Assembly: GCF_009688945.1 (NCBI RefSeq)
Contig: NZ_AP021874.1
Span: 5,518,001 to 5,582,000 of the forward strand
Length of the DNA: 64,000 bases
Reading direction: 5' to 3'
Source: Desulfosarcina alkanivorans
GTDB lineage: Bacteria > Desulfobacterota > Desulfobacteria > Desulfobacterales > Desulfosarcinaceae
In this document: positions 18,560 to 28,543 of the stretch, in pieces
Layout: each line of letters begins with the position of its first letter
Numbering within the stretch: position 1 is the stretch's first letter
Notes under the pieces: model-generated
What the model was told of the DNA's origin: nothing
Database searches by the model: none
Seen by the model: the letters and a program-made list of their open reading frames with translations, nothing else
Position numbers and translations under genes: made by a program

Positions 18560-19918
18560 ATGTCAGACCCCGCTGCCCACTCACCCTTTTCGGTGAACAA
18601 CGTCCGCATGTTCATCGCCTTCCGGGTCTTTTTCAATTGCCGGTTCTACTACCCGATTTTTACCGTCCTGTTTCTGGATTTCGGGCTTACCGTGGCCCAG
18701 TTTTCCATCCTCAATGCGGTCTGGGCGGCCACCATCGTGATGGCCGAGGTGCCTTCCGGCGCCCTGGCGGACATCATCGGCCGCCGCCGCCTGCTGGTGT
18801 TCGCCGCCGTTTCCATGCTCGTGGAAATGGCGATCTTCTGCATCGCTCCGATGGGTAACATCCCGCTGCTGTTCAGTTTTTTCCTGGTCAACCGTGTGCT
18901 CAGCGGTCTTGCCGAAGCGGCTGCCAGCGGTGCCGACGAGGCCATCGCCTATGACGCCCTTCAGGCCAGGGGCATGGCCGACCAGTGGGGGCGGGTGCTG
19001 GACGTGCAGATGCGCCTTCGGTCGGTCATGTTTATCCTCACCATGACCATCGGGGCCGCTGTGTACGACCCGGACCTGATGACACGCATGGCGTCCGCCG
19101 TTGGATCGGACCATGTGTTCATCCAGTCCCAGACCCTTCGGTTTCCCCTGTACCTGACCTTCCTCCTGGCCGTGCTGGCCCTGGCCGCCGTACTGCGCCT
19201 GGAAGAGATCTGCCCCGCCCCCGAGGCGGACGGCACCTGTGAAAAACCGTTTGGCGGGTCGGCCATGGATGCATTCAGACTCACTCTCTCCACCGGTGGA
19301 TGGATTCTCAAGACCCCGTTTGTCCTGGCCGTGATCCTTTTCGGGATGCTGTTCGACGGCATTCTGCGCATGGTCATCACGCTGGCCAGCCAGTACTACC
19401 GGCTGGTGGACCTGCCCGAATCGGTATTCGGGATCCTGGGGTCGGTGATGGCGGTGGCGGGATTGTTCATCCCCCGCCTGGCGCTTCGCATCGCCGAAAA
19501 CCGATCCCCGGCATTCTGCCTGTGGACCACTGCGGCCACGGCCCTTGCCGGGCTCTGCGGCATGGCCTTTTTCTGGCCGATTGCAGGCCTGTTCCCGGCC
19601 CTGGTGGCTTTTTCCGCCCTGTACATGGTGGGTTTTTACGTCAGCTATTTCGTCAATCAGCAGGCCTCCTCCTCACGCCGGGCCACGGTGCTCAGTTTCA
19701 AGGGGCTGGCCTATAACCTTTCCTACGGGTTTATCGGGCTGGTCTATGCGGGGCTTCTGGAGGCAAAGAAGGCGGGATTCGACGCCGTCGGGATGCCCCC
19801 CCAGGGTGTTGAGAACATGGTCTTCAGGGATACATTTTTCTGGTTCCCGCTGAGCCTGGCCGCCGGACTGGTCCTGATGTCAGCCGGGGCGCTGGTGCTG
19901 CGGAACAGGAAGCCATGA
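18560..19918 (+). CDS. Major facilitator superfamily transporter
   Basis: A 452-residue, 12-helix membrane protein. The family loop between helices 2 and 3 reads GALADIIGRRRLLV (about residues 70-83). It starts with MSDPAAHSPFSVNNVRMFIA; the frame is open further upstream to 18359 but that part is unlike a transporter N-terminus. No specific substrate is suggested. Its stop overlaps the next gene's start (ATGA at 19915-19918), so it is coupled to the EamA-type transporter. Confidence 0.85.
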   Translation: MSDPAAHSPFSVNNVRMFIAFRVFFNCRFYYPIFTVLFLDFGLTVAQFSILNAVWAATIVMAEVPSGALADIIGRRRLLVFAAVSMLVEMAIFCIAPMGNIPLLFSFFLVNRVLSGLAEAAASGADEAIAYDALQARGMADQWGRVLDVQMRLRSVMFILTMTIGAAVYDPDLMTRMASAVGSDHVFIQSQTLRFPLYLTFLLAVLALAAVLRLEEICPAPEADGTCEKPFGGSAMDAFRLTLSTGGWILKTPFVLAVILFGMLFDGILRMVITLASQYYRLVDLPESVFGILGSVMAVAGLFIPRLALRIAENRSPAFCLWTTAATALAGLCGMAFFWPIAGLFPALVAFSALYMVGFYVSYFVNQQASSSRRATVLSFKGLAYNLSYGFIGLVYAGLLEAKKAGFDAVGMPPQGVENMVFRDTFFWFPLSLAAGLVLMSAGALVLRNRKP

Positions 19919-20814
19919 GCGGGCAGACCGTCGACCGGCCCGGCGCCGAGGGCGTTTACACGGGCGTGCTGCTGATTCTGCTGGCCACCTTGTGCATCGT
20001 GCTGATGAACACCTGCGCCAAGGCCAGCAGCGTGGCCCACAACCCGGTTGAGATGGTCTTTTACCGGGGCGTGGTGGCGTTGGGCCTGCTGGTCCCCTAC
20101 ATGCTGGCCACCCGTCCCCTGTCGGTTTTCAGGACCCGCCGGATCGGCGCCCACCTGTACCGGGCGGCGGTGGGCAACGTCGGCGTGGGCCTGGTCTTCT
20201 GGGCGTACTCCCTGCTGCCCATGGCCAACGCCACGGCCCTGCTTTTTTCCGCGCCGCTGTTTGTCACCGCCCTGTCTCCCCTTCTTTTAAAGGAACGGGT
20301 GGATGGGGGCCGGTGGATGGCGGTGGCGGTGGGATTCGGAGGGATCCTGCTGATCGCCCGGCCGTCGGTGAACCTGCTGGCCGATCCGGCGTCCATGGTG
20401 GGGGTGGGGGCGGCCCTGTGCATCGCCCTGGTGGACATGGCCCTTCGCAACCTGGGGCGGACTGAAAACCCGCTGACGACGGTTTTCTATTTCATCCTGG
20501 GCGGGGTGGTGCTGTCCGCTCCGTACACCCTGATCTACGGCACCTTGCCCGATGGCGGAATCCTGCCCTGGATTGCCGGCATCGGCATTTTTACCGCCAT
20601 CCAGCAGCTGGCCAAGACGGCGGCGTTTCGCTTTGCCGAAGCCTCCTTCCTGGCGCCCTACACCTACACGGCCATTGTATGGGCCGCCCTGGCCGGCTGG
20701 CTGCTGTGGAGAGAAGTGCTGACCGTGCCGGTGCTGGCCGGGACCGGGGTGGTGGTCGCCAGCAACCTGTTCATCCTGCGGCGGACAGGGTTTCACCCGG
20801 GCAAGTCCGCCTGA
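19915..20814 (+). CDS. EamA-family (drug/metabolite) transporter
   Basis: A 299-residue, 10-helix DMT protein with the internal EamA duplication: the first half contains ARSSVAHNP-like KASSVAHNPVEMVFYRGVV and SLLPMANATALLFSAPLF; the second half contains FAEASFLAPYTYTAIVWAAL. It overlaps the MFS gene by four bases. A terminator hairpin follows directly at 20816. Substrate undefined; S-adenosylmethionine- or metabolite-type exporters share this pattern. Confidence 0.88.
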   Translation: MSGQTVDRPGAEGVYTGVLLILLATLCIVLMNTCAKASSVAHNPVEMVFYRGVVALGLLVPYMLATRPLSVFRTRRIGAHLYRAAVGNVGVGLVFWAYSLLPMANATALLFSAPLFVTALSPLLLKERVDGGRWMAVAVGFGGILLIARPSVNLLADPASMVGVGAALCIALVDMALRNLGRTENPLTTVFYFILGGVVLSAPYTLIYGTLPDGGILPWIAGIGIFTAIQQLAKTAAFRFAEASFLAPYTYTAIVWAALAGWLLWREVLTVPVLAGTGVVVASNLFILRRTGFHPGKSA

Positions 20815-20815
20815 C

Positions 20816-20840
20816 CCCCGGAGTAAAACCGGGGTTGTAT
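20816..20840 (+). terminator. Short terminator after the transporter pair
   Basis: A 6-bp all-GC stem (CCCCGG with CCGGGG) and a 7-nt loop, followed by TTGTATT. It begins right after the EamA stop codon and separates that operon from the glycogen operon. Confidence 0.55.
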
Positions 20841-20867
20841 TGACAAGGGAAACGCATATACTTTATT
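20840..20867 (+). promoter_or_regulatory. Candidate sigma70-type promoter of the glycogen operon
   Basis: TTGACA (20840-20845) matches the -35 consensus exactly; TTTATT (20862-20867) is a weak -10 at 16-bp spacing. It lies about 190 nt upstream of the debranching enzyme start and just after a terminator. The -10 box is poor. Confidence 0.3.
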
Positions 20868-21057
20868 CTGCTCTCGGTGACCGCTGCCGCATTCCATCAG
20901 AACCACATTGAGAGCCACCCTTTCCGTTCGTGTAGACCCTTGACCCCGCTGGCGGTTGACACCCCCGGCACCCTTGCCGGTGAAGGCGTGCCGGGAATCA
21001 TGCGGCGACGAAGGCCGTCAGCCGGCAACCGAAAAAGACAGGCGACAACATCCGACC

Positions 21058-24000
21058 ATGGTTCAATCCGATGCCATCGAACAGGTGCCCCTGCCCGGGG
21101 CCCGACAGCTTCATTTTACAGGAGATACGATCACCTTCCACCTGAAGGTGCCCGCTTCATGGGACGGGCAGGCCTGGCTGCGGACCAGCCTGGGGCACGC
21201 CCGCTCGGTTCGCCGGGAAATCATCCGGCAGGTGGACCACCTGGAAAACCCGCTGGGCCGCTGCTGGTACGATATTCCCATGACCGCCGTCGAAAAGGGC
21301 CATTTCACCCTTACCGTCGCCCTGACCGAAGTGGGCCACTTCGAAGCCAAGGGCTATTTCCTTAGCCCGGAGCGCAGCGACCCCTTGTGGCCCCCCGGGG
21401 CCAATACCGCCATCAACGTGGCGCCGGCGGATACCTGCTGCGCCAACATCATCTACAATGCCTTCGTTCGTCAGTTCGGCCCCGGCAAAGAAGGGAATGG
21501 GGGCGTTGCCGACGAGACGGTCAACCGCCTGGACCGGGCCGGCTACACGGTCATTCCCCCGTCGGGGACGTTCCGGGACCTGATCGGGGAGCTGGATTTC
21601 ATCATCGGCCACCTGGGATGCCGGATCCTTCAGCTGTTGCCCATTCATCCCACCCCGACCACCTATGCCCGCATGGGCCGGTTCGGCAGCCCCTATGCAG
21701 CCCTGAGTTTTACCGCCGTTGACCCGGCCCTGGCCGAATTCGACGCCACGGCCACCCCCCTGGAGCAGTTCATCGAGCTGGTGGATGGCGTTCACGCCCG
21801 GGGGGCGCGCCTGTTTATCGATATCGCCATCAACCACACCGGCTGGGCGGCCAGCCTCCACGAAACGCACCCCGGCTGGCTCGCCCGGGAAGCGGACGGG
21901 CAGATCGAAAACCCGGGCGCCTGGGGGGTGGTCTGGGCGGATCTCACCCGGCTGGATTACCGGCACCAGGACCTGTGGCAGTACATGGCCGATGTGTTTC
22001 TCACCTGGTGCCGCCGCGGCGTGGACGGGTTTCGCTGCGATGCCGGCTACATGATCCCCACGAAGGCCTGGCGCTACATGATCGGCAAGGTCCGCGACCA
22101 GTTCCCCAACGTGATATTCCTGCTGGAGGGCCTGGGGGGCAAGATCTCCGTCACCCGGGAACTGCTGGACTGGGCCGATTTCAACTGGGCCTACAGCGAA
22201 TTGTTCCAAAACTATGACCGCGGGCAGATCGAAGGCTACCTGCCCGGCGCCATAGAAATCTCAGAGGCCGACGGCACCGCCATCCATTTTGCCGAAACGC
22301 ACGACAACCCGCGCCTGGCGGCCACGTCGCATGCCTGGGCCCGGATGCGGACCGCCCTGTGCGCGCTGCTCTCCAGCCAGGGGGGCTTCGGATTCGCCAA
22401 CGGGGTGGAATGGCTGGCCACGGAGAAGATCGATGTCCATGGGTCGCCGTCCCTGAACTGGGGGGGGCCGGAAAACCAGGTGGATTATATTCGCCGGCTC
22501 AACGCCCTGCTTACGGTTCATCCGGCATTTTTTCATCCGGTTCGGGTGGAGATGATCCAGCAGGGCCCGGGCAATGCCCTCGCGGCCGCCCGCCGATACC
22601 GGACGGATGGCGGGGGGGTGCTGGTGCTGGTCAACCTGGATACGGCGTCGGCCACTGACATCGCCTGGACCCGAAGCCGGTCTCCCGTAAACGGGGATGC
22701 GCCCATGGACCTGCTCAGCGGCCAGCCGGTGCCCATCGGCGGCGACGACCGGACCGCACGGGTCCTGCTGGAACCGGGGCAGGTGTGCTGCCTGACCGAC
22801 GAACCGGGTGCCCTGGATCGGGTCATCCGCACCGAGCGCCGATTCCCGCGCGGTCCGGACCACCTTCTGCGGCAACGGATGCGTGCAAAGGTGCTGGAGA
22901 CCTGGCGGTTTTACCGGGGGGTCGGTGACCTGGGCGGCTGGGACCCGGACCGGGCCGCCGCACGGATGCAGGCCTCGCCCCTGGATTTCTGCCGATCCAT
23001 GACTCCCGACGGGGCCGCCCCGCGGGTGGTGGTCTGGCAGTTTCCCGCCGATCTGCGGCGGGAGGTGATGCTGCCCCCGGGCCATTTCCTGCTGGTGCGC
23101 ACCCCCCATCCGTTTCGGGCGTCGATTACCGACAACAAAACGACCATGGCGGTCGAGGACAGCCTGACCGATGACGCCGGCCGCTGTTTTATCCTGTTCC
23201 GGCCGCTGCCCGTCGGCGGCCGGCACAGGCCGCGAACCTTGAAGCTTTCCTGCTTTGCCCCTGACGGCTGCACCCACCACGAGGCCCCCCTGCTGTTCCT
23301 GGCCGCTGCCGGTCAGTTCCGGGTGAGGAAAATCTTTACCCGGCCGCGCAAACGGCTTTCCAGCATTCATATGCTGGGCACCAACGGTCGGGGCGCCATG
23401 ACCCGGGCCCACGCCCACTGGGGGCTGCTGCCCAGCCGCTACGATGCACTCCTGGCCGCCAACCTCAACCCGGACGTTCCCGAAGACCGGCGGATCTTGC
23501 TGGCCCGGCTGCGGGGGTGGGTGGTGTTCCAGGGGTTTTCCCAGGAGATCGGCCCGGACTGCCTGGATGCCTTCGGTTTCGATTTCGATGGATGGGGGGC
23601 CTGGCAGTACCACATCCCTTCGGGTCAGGGGCAGCACGTGGTCCTGAGCGTCGGCATCCGGATGATTCCCGGCAGGAACGCCGTCGAGATGGTCTTTTAC
23701 CGGCATCCGGCCGGCGGCCGCAAGGATCGCCTGGCCGACGACCGCCCGGTGACCCTCATCCTGCGTCCGGACATCGAGGACCGCAATTTTCACGAGGCCA
23801 CCAAGGCCTATACCGGCGCGGAGCACCACTTTCCGGCTTCGGTCACCGGGCTGGAAAAGGGCTTTGTCTTCCATCCCGTCGATGGTCATTCGCTCGAGGT
23901 CCGGGCCGAGCGGGCCGATTTTTTCGTGGAACCCCAATGGCATTACATGGTGCACCGTTTCCAGGAAGCCCAGCGGGGCCAGGATCCGGACTCGGATCTG

Positions 24001-25359
24001 TTCAGCCCCGGCTATTTTTCCGGGCCGCTGGCCGGCGGCCGGAGCGAGATCCTTGGCGCCCGGGTGCCGTCGGACGATGGTGCACCGGCCGGCCGGCCGG
24101 CTGACCTGCGCCGACGGGTCCGCCGGTTTTTCGAGGCCTCGCCCCGCTGGGAGCCGCCGGTGGCCGCACTGAAAAAAGCGCTCGCCCAGTACATCGTCAA
24201 ACGGGACCGGTACTCGACCGTGATCGCCGGTTATCCCTGGTTTCTGGACTGGGGGCGCGATACCCTCATCGTGGCCCGCGGCATCATCGCCGCCGGACGC
24301 CATGCCGAGGCCCGCGCCATCATCGTTCAATTTGCCGTGTTTGAGCGGGACGGTACCATCCCCAACATGATCCGCGGCGCCGATACGGGCAACCGGGACA
24401 CTTCGGATGCGCCCCTGTGGCTCTTTCGGGTATGCGACGAACTGGGGGCGGCGGTCGGGCAGGAGGCCCTGCTGGAAACCGATTGCGGGGGGCGGACGCT
24501 GCTGCAGGTCCTCCTCTCCATCGCCCGTTCCATCATGGCCGGCACGCCCAACGGCATCGTCATGGATGCGGCCACGGGGCTGCTCTTCAGTCCGTCCCAT
24601 TTCACCTGGATGGACACCAACTATCCGGCCGGTACCCCGCGCCAGGGGTACCCCATCGAGATCCAGGCCCTGTGGCAGGCCGCTTTAGACTACCTGGGCC
24701 GCGTGGATGCGCCGGAGGGCCGCCAGCGGTGGCGGCATCTGGCCGGCCAGGTGCGGCAATCCATACTGGACCTGTTTTTCCGTGACGACCTGGGCTACCT
24801 GTCCGACTGTCTGCACGCCGGTCCCGGCACGCCGGCCCGGGCGGCAGTGGCCGACAATGCCCTGCGGCCCAACCAGCTTTTTGCCCTGACCCTGGGGGCG
24901 GTGGCGGATAAGGCGGTGGCCGAACGCGTCCTGTTCGCCTGCCAGGAACTGATCGTTCCCGGCGCCATCCGCAGCCTGGCGGACCGGCCCGTGGACCCGG
25001 CGCTGCCGGTTTATCACGACGGCGTGCTGGTCAACGATCCGGTGTCCCCATACGTGGGCGTCTACGGGGGCGATGAGGACACCCGCCGCAAACCGGCCTA
25101 CCATAACGGCACGGCCTGGACCTGGGTCTTTCCCAGTTTCTGCGAAGCCTGGGCCGATTGTTTCGGTCCCGCCGAATACCCGGCGGCCCTGGCCTGGCTG
25201 TCCAGCAGCAGCCGGCTGATCGATGACGGGTGCGCGGGCCATGTGCCGGAGATCGTGGACGGTGACGCCCCGCACCATCGACGCGGCTGTGACGCACAGG
25301 CGTGGGGGGTGAGCGAGTTGCTGCGGGTGTGGGTCAAGATCGGGGGATCGGGGGATTGA
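21058..25359 (+). CDS. Very large glycogen debranching enzyme (GH13 + amylo-alpha-1,6-glucosidase fusion)
   Basis: A 1433-residue protein. The N-terminal half is an alpha-amylase-family (GH13) barrel with its three catalytic acids in place: Asp328 (GFRCDAGYM), Glu357 (LLEGLGG) and Asp416 (ETHDNPR). The middle resembles the debranching-enzyme N-terminal sugar-binding domain. The C-terminal (alpha/alpha)6 domain carries FLDWGRDTLIVARG (Asp1064, Asp1068), DGTIPNMIRG and NGTAWTWVFPSF, typical of amylo-alpha-1,6-glucosidases. This parallels eukaryotic bifunctional debranching enzymes; most bacterial ones have only the second part. The ATG at 21058 is chosen because the upstream extension to 20956 looks non-coding. 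It heads the glycogen operon. Confidence 0.9.
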   Translation: MVQSDAIEQVPLPGARQLHFTGDTITFHLKVPASWDGQAWLRTSLGHARSVRREIIRQVDHLENPLGRCWYDIPMTAVEKGHFTLTVALTEVGHFEAKGYFLSPERSDPLWPPGANTAINVAPADTCCANIIYNAFVRQFGPGKEGNGGVADETVNRLDRAGYTVIPPSGTFRDLIGELDFIIGHLGCRILQLLPIHPTPTTYARMGRFGSPYAALSFTAVDPALAEFDATATPLEQFIELVDGVHARGARLFIDIAINHTGWAASLHETHPGWLAREADGQIENPGAWGVVWADLTRLDYRHQDLWQYMADVFLTWCRRGVDGFRCDAGYMIPTKAWRYMIGKVRDQFPNVIFLLEGLGGKISVTRELLDWADFNWAYSELFQNYDRGQIEGYLPGAIEISEADGTAIHFAETHDNPRLAATSHAWARMRTALCALLSSQGGFGFANGVEWLATEKIDVHGSPSLNWGGPENQVDYIRRLNALLTVHPAFFHPVRVEMIQQGPGNALAAARRYRTDGGGVLVLVNLDTASATDIAWTRSRSPVNGDAPMDLLSGQPVPIGGDDRTARVLLEPGQVCCLTDEPGALDRVIRTERRFPRGPDHLLRQRMRAKVLETWRFYRGVGDLGGWDPDRAAARMQASPLDFCRSMTPDGAAPRVVVWQFPADLRREVMLPPGHFLLVRTPHPFRASITDNKTTMAVEDSLTDDAGRCFILFRPLPVGGRHRPRTLKLSCFAPDGCTHHEAPLLFLAAAGQFRVRKIFTRPRKRLSSIHMLGTNGRGAMTRAHAHWGLLPSRYDALLAANLNPDVPEDRRILLARLRGWVVFQGFSQEIGPDCLDAFGFDFDGWGAWQYHIPSGQGQHVVLSVGIRMIPGRNAVEMVFYRHPAGGRKDRLADDRPVTLILRPDIEDRNFHEATKAYTGAEHHFPASVTGLEKGFVFHPVDGHSLEVRAERADFFVEPQWHYMVHRFQEAQRGQDPDSDLFSPGYFSGPLAGGRSEILGARVPSDDGAPAGRPADLRRRVRRFFEASPRWEPPVAALKKALAQYIVKRDRYSTVIAGYPWFLDWGRDTLIVARGIIAAGRHAEARAIIVQFAVFERDGTIPNMIRGADTGNRDTSDAPLWLFRVCDELGAAVGQEALLETDCGGRTLLQVLLSIARSIMAGTPNGIVMDAATGLLFSPSHFTWMDTNYPAGTPRQGYPIEIQALWQAALDYLGRVDAPEGRQRWRHLAGQVRQSILDLFFRDDLGYLSDCLHAGPGTPARAAVADNALRPNQLFALTLGAVADKAVAERVLFACQELIVPGAIRSLADRPVDPALPVYHDGVLVNDPVSPYVGVYGGDEDTRRKPAYHNGTAWTWVFPSFCEAWADCFGPAEYPAALAWLSSSSRLIDDGCAGHVPEIVDGDAPHHRRGCDAQAWGVSELLRVWVKIGGSGD

Positions 25360-25421
25360 GGGATTGCACGAACCCGCAGAATAACCCTAAACATAATTAA
25401 AAATCATTCGGGAGGTAGATG

Positions 25422-25730
25422 GTGAGCTTGAAAAAACAATATCTTAAACGCAAAGACCGGTGTAAAGTGACCTTCCGGCTTCCCAAGGCAGCGGCCTCGG
25501 GGGCCAGAACCGTCCACATCGTGGGCGAATTCAACGGCTGGAGTACGGTAAAGACACCCATGACGCGGCTCAAAAGCGGAGAGTTCAAGGCCGTCGTGGA
25601 CCTCGTCCCCGGCGAGGCCTACCAGTTCCGCTACCTCATCGACCAGACCACCTGGGAGAACGACTGGGAGGCGGACCGCTATGTGAAAAGCGATTTCGGC
25701 GACTGTGAAAATTCGGTGGTGGTCTTGTAA
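25422..25730 (+). CDS. Stand-alone CBM48 glycogen-binding protein
   Basis: A protein of about 102 residues made of one AMPK/isoamylase-type carbohydrate-binding domain: RTVHIVGEFNGWS (with the sugar-contacting tryptophan), then LVPGEAYQFRYLIDQTTWEND. GTG 25422 is preferred to the adjacent ATG 25419 because GGAGGT (25411-25416) is too close to the latter; either is possible. It lies between the debranching enzyme and the phosphorylase, so it probably tethers operon enzymes to glycogen or binds oligosaccharides as a sensor. No catalytic domain is attached. Confidence 0.85.
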   Translation: MSLKKQYLKRKDRCKVTFRLPKAAASGARTVHIVGEFNGWSTVKTPMTRLKSGEFKAVVDLVPGEAYQFRYLIDQTTWENDWEADRYVKSDFGDCENSVVVL

Positions 25731-25853
25731 TCCGCAAAGGACGCGTAATCTTAACCGTTGTGCCGATCCGGCACGCGCTGATTTGATTTTTGAATGCCAT
25801 GCCCGCCGGACCGGGGGGCGCCTCGTCCGGCCCATGAACCAAGGAGCACCACT

Positions 25854-28400
25854 ATGAAGTTCATCCAAACATTCCAGGTTTTTCCCGACATTCCCAAGCC
25901 GCTCGCTTTTCTGGAAACGCTGTCGCGAAATCTCTGGTGGAGCTGGAACCAGAATGCGATCGAATTGTTCCGGCGCATCAACCCGCGGCTGTGGGAGGCA
26001 TCGGGAAGGAATCCGATCGTCTTTGCCACCCGCATCCCCCAGGACCGGTACGAAGAGCTGGCCCAGGACGACAGCTACCTGGCCCACCTGGAGCAGGTGC
26101 GCAAGCGCTACGAAAATCGGGTGCTGAACCAGACCAACGGCGAGAGCCCGTGGGACGAGGGCGAAACCGTGGCCTATTTCTCCATGGAGTTCGGCATTCA
26201 TGAAACCCTGCCCCTGTTTGCCGGTGGGCTCGGCATCCTGGCCGGCGATCACCTCAAGGCGGCGTCGGGGCTGAAAATGCCCCTGGTGGGTGTGGGGCTG
26301 CTCTATCGGGAAGGATACTTCAGCCAGTACCTGGATAAAGACGGGTGGCAGCAGGAAGCCTATCCGGAAACCGACCAGTATCACCTGCCCCTGATCAAGC
26401 AAAAGGATAAAAACGGAAACTCCCTGGTGATCCGTCTGGCCGGAATCGGCGGGGATATTCACGCCCAGGTCTGGCAGATCGACATCGGTCGCATTCCACT
26501 GATCCTGCTGGACACCAACCTGCCGGAAAATTCCTCCGAGGTCCGCGACATTACCGCGCGGCTCTACTCCGGGGAGCAGTATACCCGCCTGGCCCAGGAG
26601 GTGCTTTTAGGGATCGGCGGCATGCGGGCGCTGGATGCTTTGGGCATCCATCCCACGGTCAGCCACATGAACGAGGGGCACTGCGCCTTCGTGGGGCTGG
26701 AACGCCTGCGACAGATCATGGACCGATACGATATCAGCCTGGAAACGGCACGGGAAATCGTGCCCCGCACCACGGTGTTTACCACCCATACCCCGGTGGC
26801 TGCCGGCCACGATGAATTCCCTCCTGCCATGGTCAAACCCTACCTCCAGCCGCTCGCATCCCGCTTCGGTCTCAGCACCGATAAGCTGGTGGCCCTGGGA
26901 CAGCCGGACGGGGCCGCATCGGAATCCCCCTTTTCCATGTTTATCCTGGGGCTGCGCACCGCCCAGTACATCAACGGGGTGAGCCAGCTGCACGGCCGGG
27001 TGGCCCGGCACATGTGGTCCCACATCTGGCCGACCCGATCCGACGACGAGACGCCCATCACCCACGTCACCAACGGGGTCCACATCCCCACCGTGCTGGC
27101 ACCGGAAATCAGGCCGCTGTTCGATCGGCACCTGGGGCCCCAGTGGAACATGGGGTCCACCATCCCGGAAAATGCCGACCGTATCGACGACATCTTCGAC
27201 GAAGAGCTGTGGCAGGCCCATGAAATGTGCCGCTCCCGGCTGATCCGGACCGTACGGGAACTCATGTCCCGCCAGTACGGGCGCCGGAATGCCCCGTTGA
27301 ACGTGATGAAAACCGTGGAGTCGGTGCTGGACCAGGACGTCCTCACCATTGCCTTCGCCCGGCGCTTTGCCACCTACAAGCGCGCCCACCTGCTTTTCCA
27401 GGATCCCGACCGGCTGGAAGCCATCATCAATTCCGCGGACCGGCCGGTCCAGTTCGTTTTTGCCGGCAAGGCCCATCCCAAGGACAACGAGGGAAAGGGG
27501 ATAATCCGCAGCCTGGTGGATTTCGGCCGGCGGACCAACCTGCGCCACCGGTTCACCTTTATCGAAGACTACGACATGCATATTGCCCGCGTCCTGGTTC
27601 AGGGCGCGGACGTCTGGCTCAACACCCCCCGCCGCCCCATGGAGGCCTGCGGTACCTCCGGGATGAAGGCGGCCCTGAACGGGGTGCTCAACGTGAGCAT
27701 CATGGATGGCTGGTGGTGTGAGGGGTACAGCCCGGAGCGGGGCTGGCGTATCGGAAACGGGGAGGAGTACCAGGACCACAACTACCAGGATGTGGTGGAA
27801 AGCCAGGCCCTGTACAACATCATCGAAAATGAGGTGGCGCCGCTCTACTACGACCGTACGGCCGGCGGAACGCCCAAGGCCTGGCTGAAGATGATGAAAG
27901 CCTCAATGAAGATGGCCATGGCCCGGTTCTGCAGCCTGCGGATGATTTCGGAATACGAAGAGCGGTTTTACCTGCCCGCCAGCCGCCGGTACGAGGAACT
28001 GGTGGCCGATGGTGGCGCGGAAGCCCGCCGGCTGGGTGATCAGCATCGTCGTTTCCTGGATAAATGGCCCCAGATCAAGGTGGCACCGCCTGTGCGCAGT
28101 GCGGAAGGGCCCTTCCGGGTGAACCAGTCCTTTGAGGTGACCACGGTGGTCCAGACCGGCGAGCTTCGCCCGGATGAAATCAAGGTGGAGCTGTACTACG
28201 GAAAAATGCGCCATCTGGACCGCATCGATGCCCCCCTGGTGAAGATGATGCGCGTCAAGGAAGAGCGGTCGCCGGGCACGTATCTCTATTGCTGCCAGCT
28301 GCCGTGCACGGATTCCGGCCGCTACGGCTTCACCGTCCGGGTGACCCCCGATGCCGATGCGTGGATCCGTTACCGGCCCGAGTTGCTGACCTGGGCGTAA
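25854..28400 (+). CDS. glgP: Alpha-glucan (glycogen) phosphorylase
   Basis: An 848-residue GT35 enzyme of the bacterial/archaeal short type, releasing glucose-1-phosphate from alpha-1,4-glucan. The N-terminal DUF3417-like segment (RNLWWSWNQNAIELF) is characteristic of this subgroup. The pyridoxal-phosphate lysine is in EACGTSGMKAALNG (about residue 604). AYFSMEFGIHE and LPLFAGGLGILAGDHLK match the active-site region. The start at 25854 has AAGGAG at good spacing; the frame extends 20 codons further without support. The product could feed the phosphohexomutase encoded at 41013. Confidence 0.96.
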   Translation: MKFIQTFQVFPDIPKPLAFLETLSRNLWWSWNQNAIELFRRINPRLWEASGRNPIVFATRIPQDRYEELAQDDSYLAHLEQVRKRYENRVLNQTNGESPWDEGETVAYFSMEFGIHETLPLFAGGLGILAGDHLKAASGLKMPLVGVGLLYREGYFSQYLDKDGWQQEAYPETDQYHLPLIKQKDKNGNSLVIRLAGIGGDIHAQVWQIDIGRIPLILLDTNLPENSSEVRDITARLYSGEQYTRLAQEVLLGIGGMRALDALGIHPTVSHMNEGHCAFVGLERLRQIMDRYDISLETAREIVPRTTVFTTHTPVAAGHDEFPPAMVKPYLQPLASRFGLSTDKLVALGQPDGAASESPFSMFILGLRTAQYINGVSQLHGRVARHMWSHIWPTRSDDETPITHVTNGVHIPTVLAPEIRPLFDRHLGPQWNMGSTIPENADRIDDIFDEELWQAHEMCRSRLIRTVRELMSRQYGRRNAPLNVMKTVESVLDQDVLTIAFARRFATYKRAHLLFQDPDRLEAIINSADRPVQFVFAGKAHPKDNEGKGIIRSLVDFGRRTNLRHRFTFIEDYDMHIARVLVQGADVWLNTPRRPMEACGTSGMKAALNGVLNVSIMDGWWCEGYSPERGWRIGNGEEYQDHNYQDVVESQALYNIIENEVAPLYYDRTAGGTPKAWLKMMKASMKMAMARFCSLRMISEYEERFYLPASRRYEELVADGGAEARRLGDQHRRFLDKWPQIKVAPPVRSAEGPFRVNQSFEVTTVVQTGELRPDEIKVELYYGKMRHLDRIDAPLVKMMRVKEERSPGTYLYCCQLPCTDSGRYGFTVRVTPDADAWIRYRPELLTWA

Positions 28401-28543
28401 GGGGGTGGCGGTTCTGGGTTCACGGTTCACCGTTTACGGATTCCCTTCTGGTTTCGTTAACTGCATGCCGTCCCTGTGAGCGGGGTCGAAAAAAATTGAA
28501 CCAGGAACCCGGAACGCTGAACGCAAATTAAAAGGAGGCGCCG

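Noticed and set aside
22261..24600. 779-codon minus-strand frame opposite the debranching enzyme
   Set aside because: Antisense shadow of a GC-rich gene with no domain similarity.
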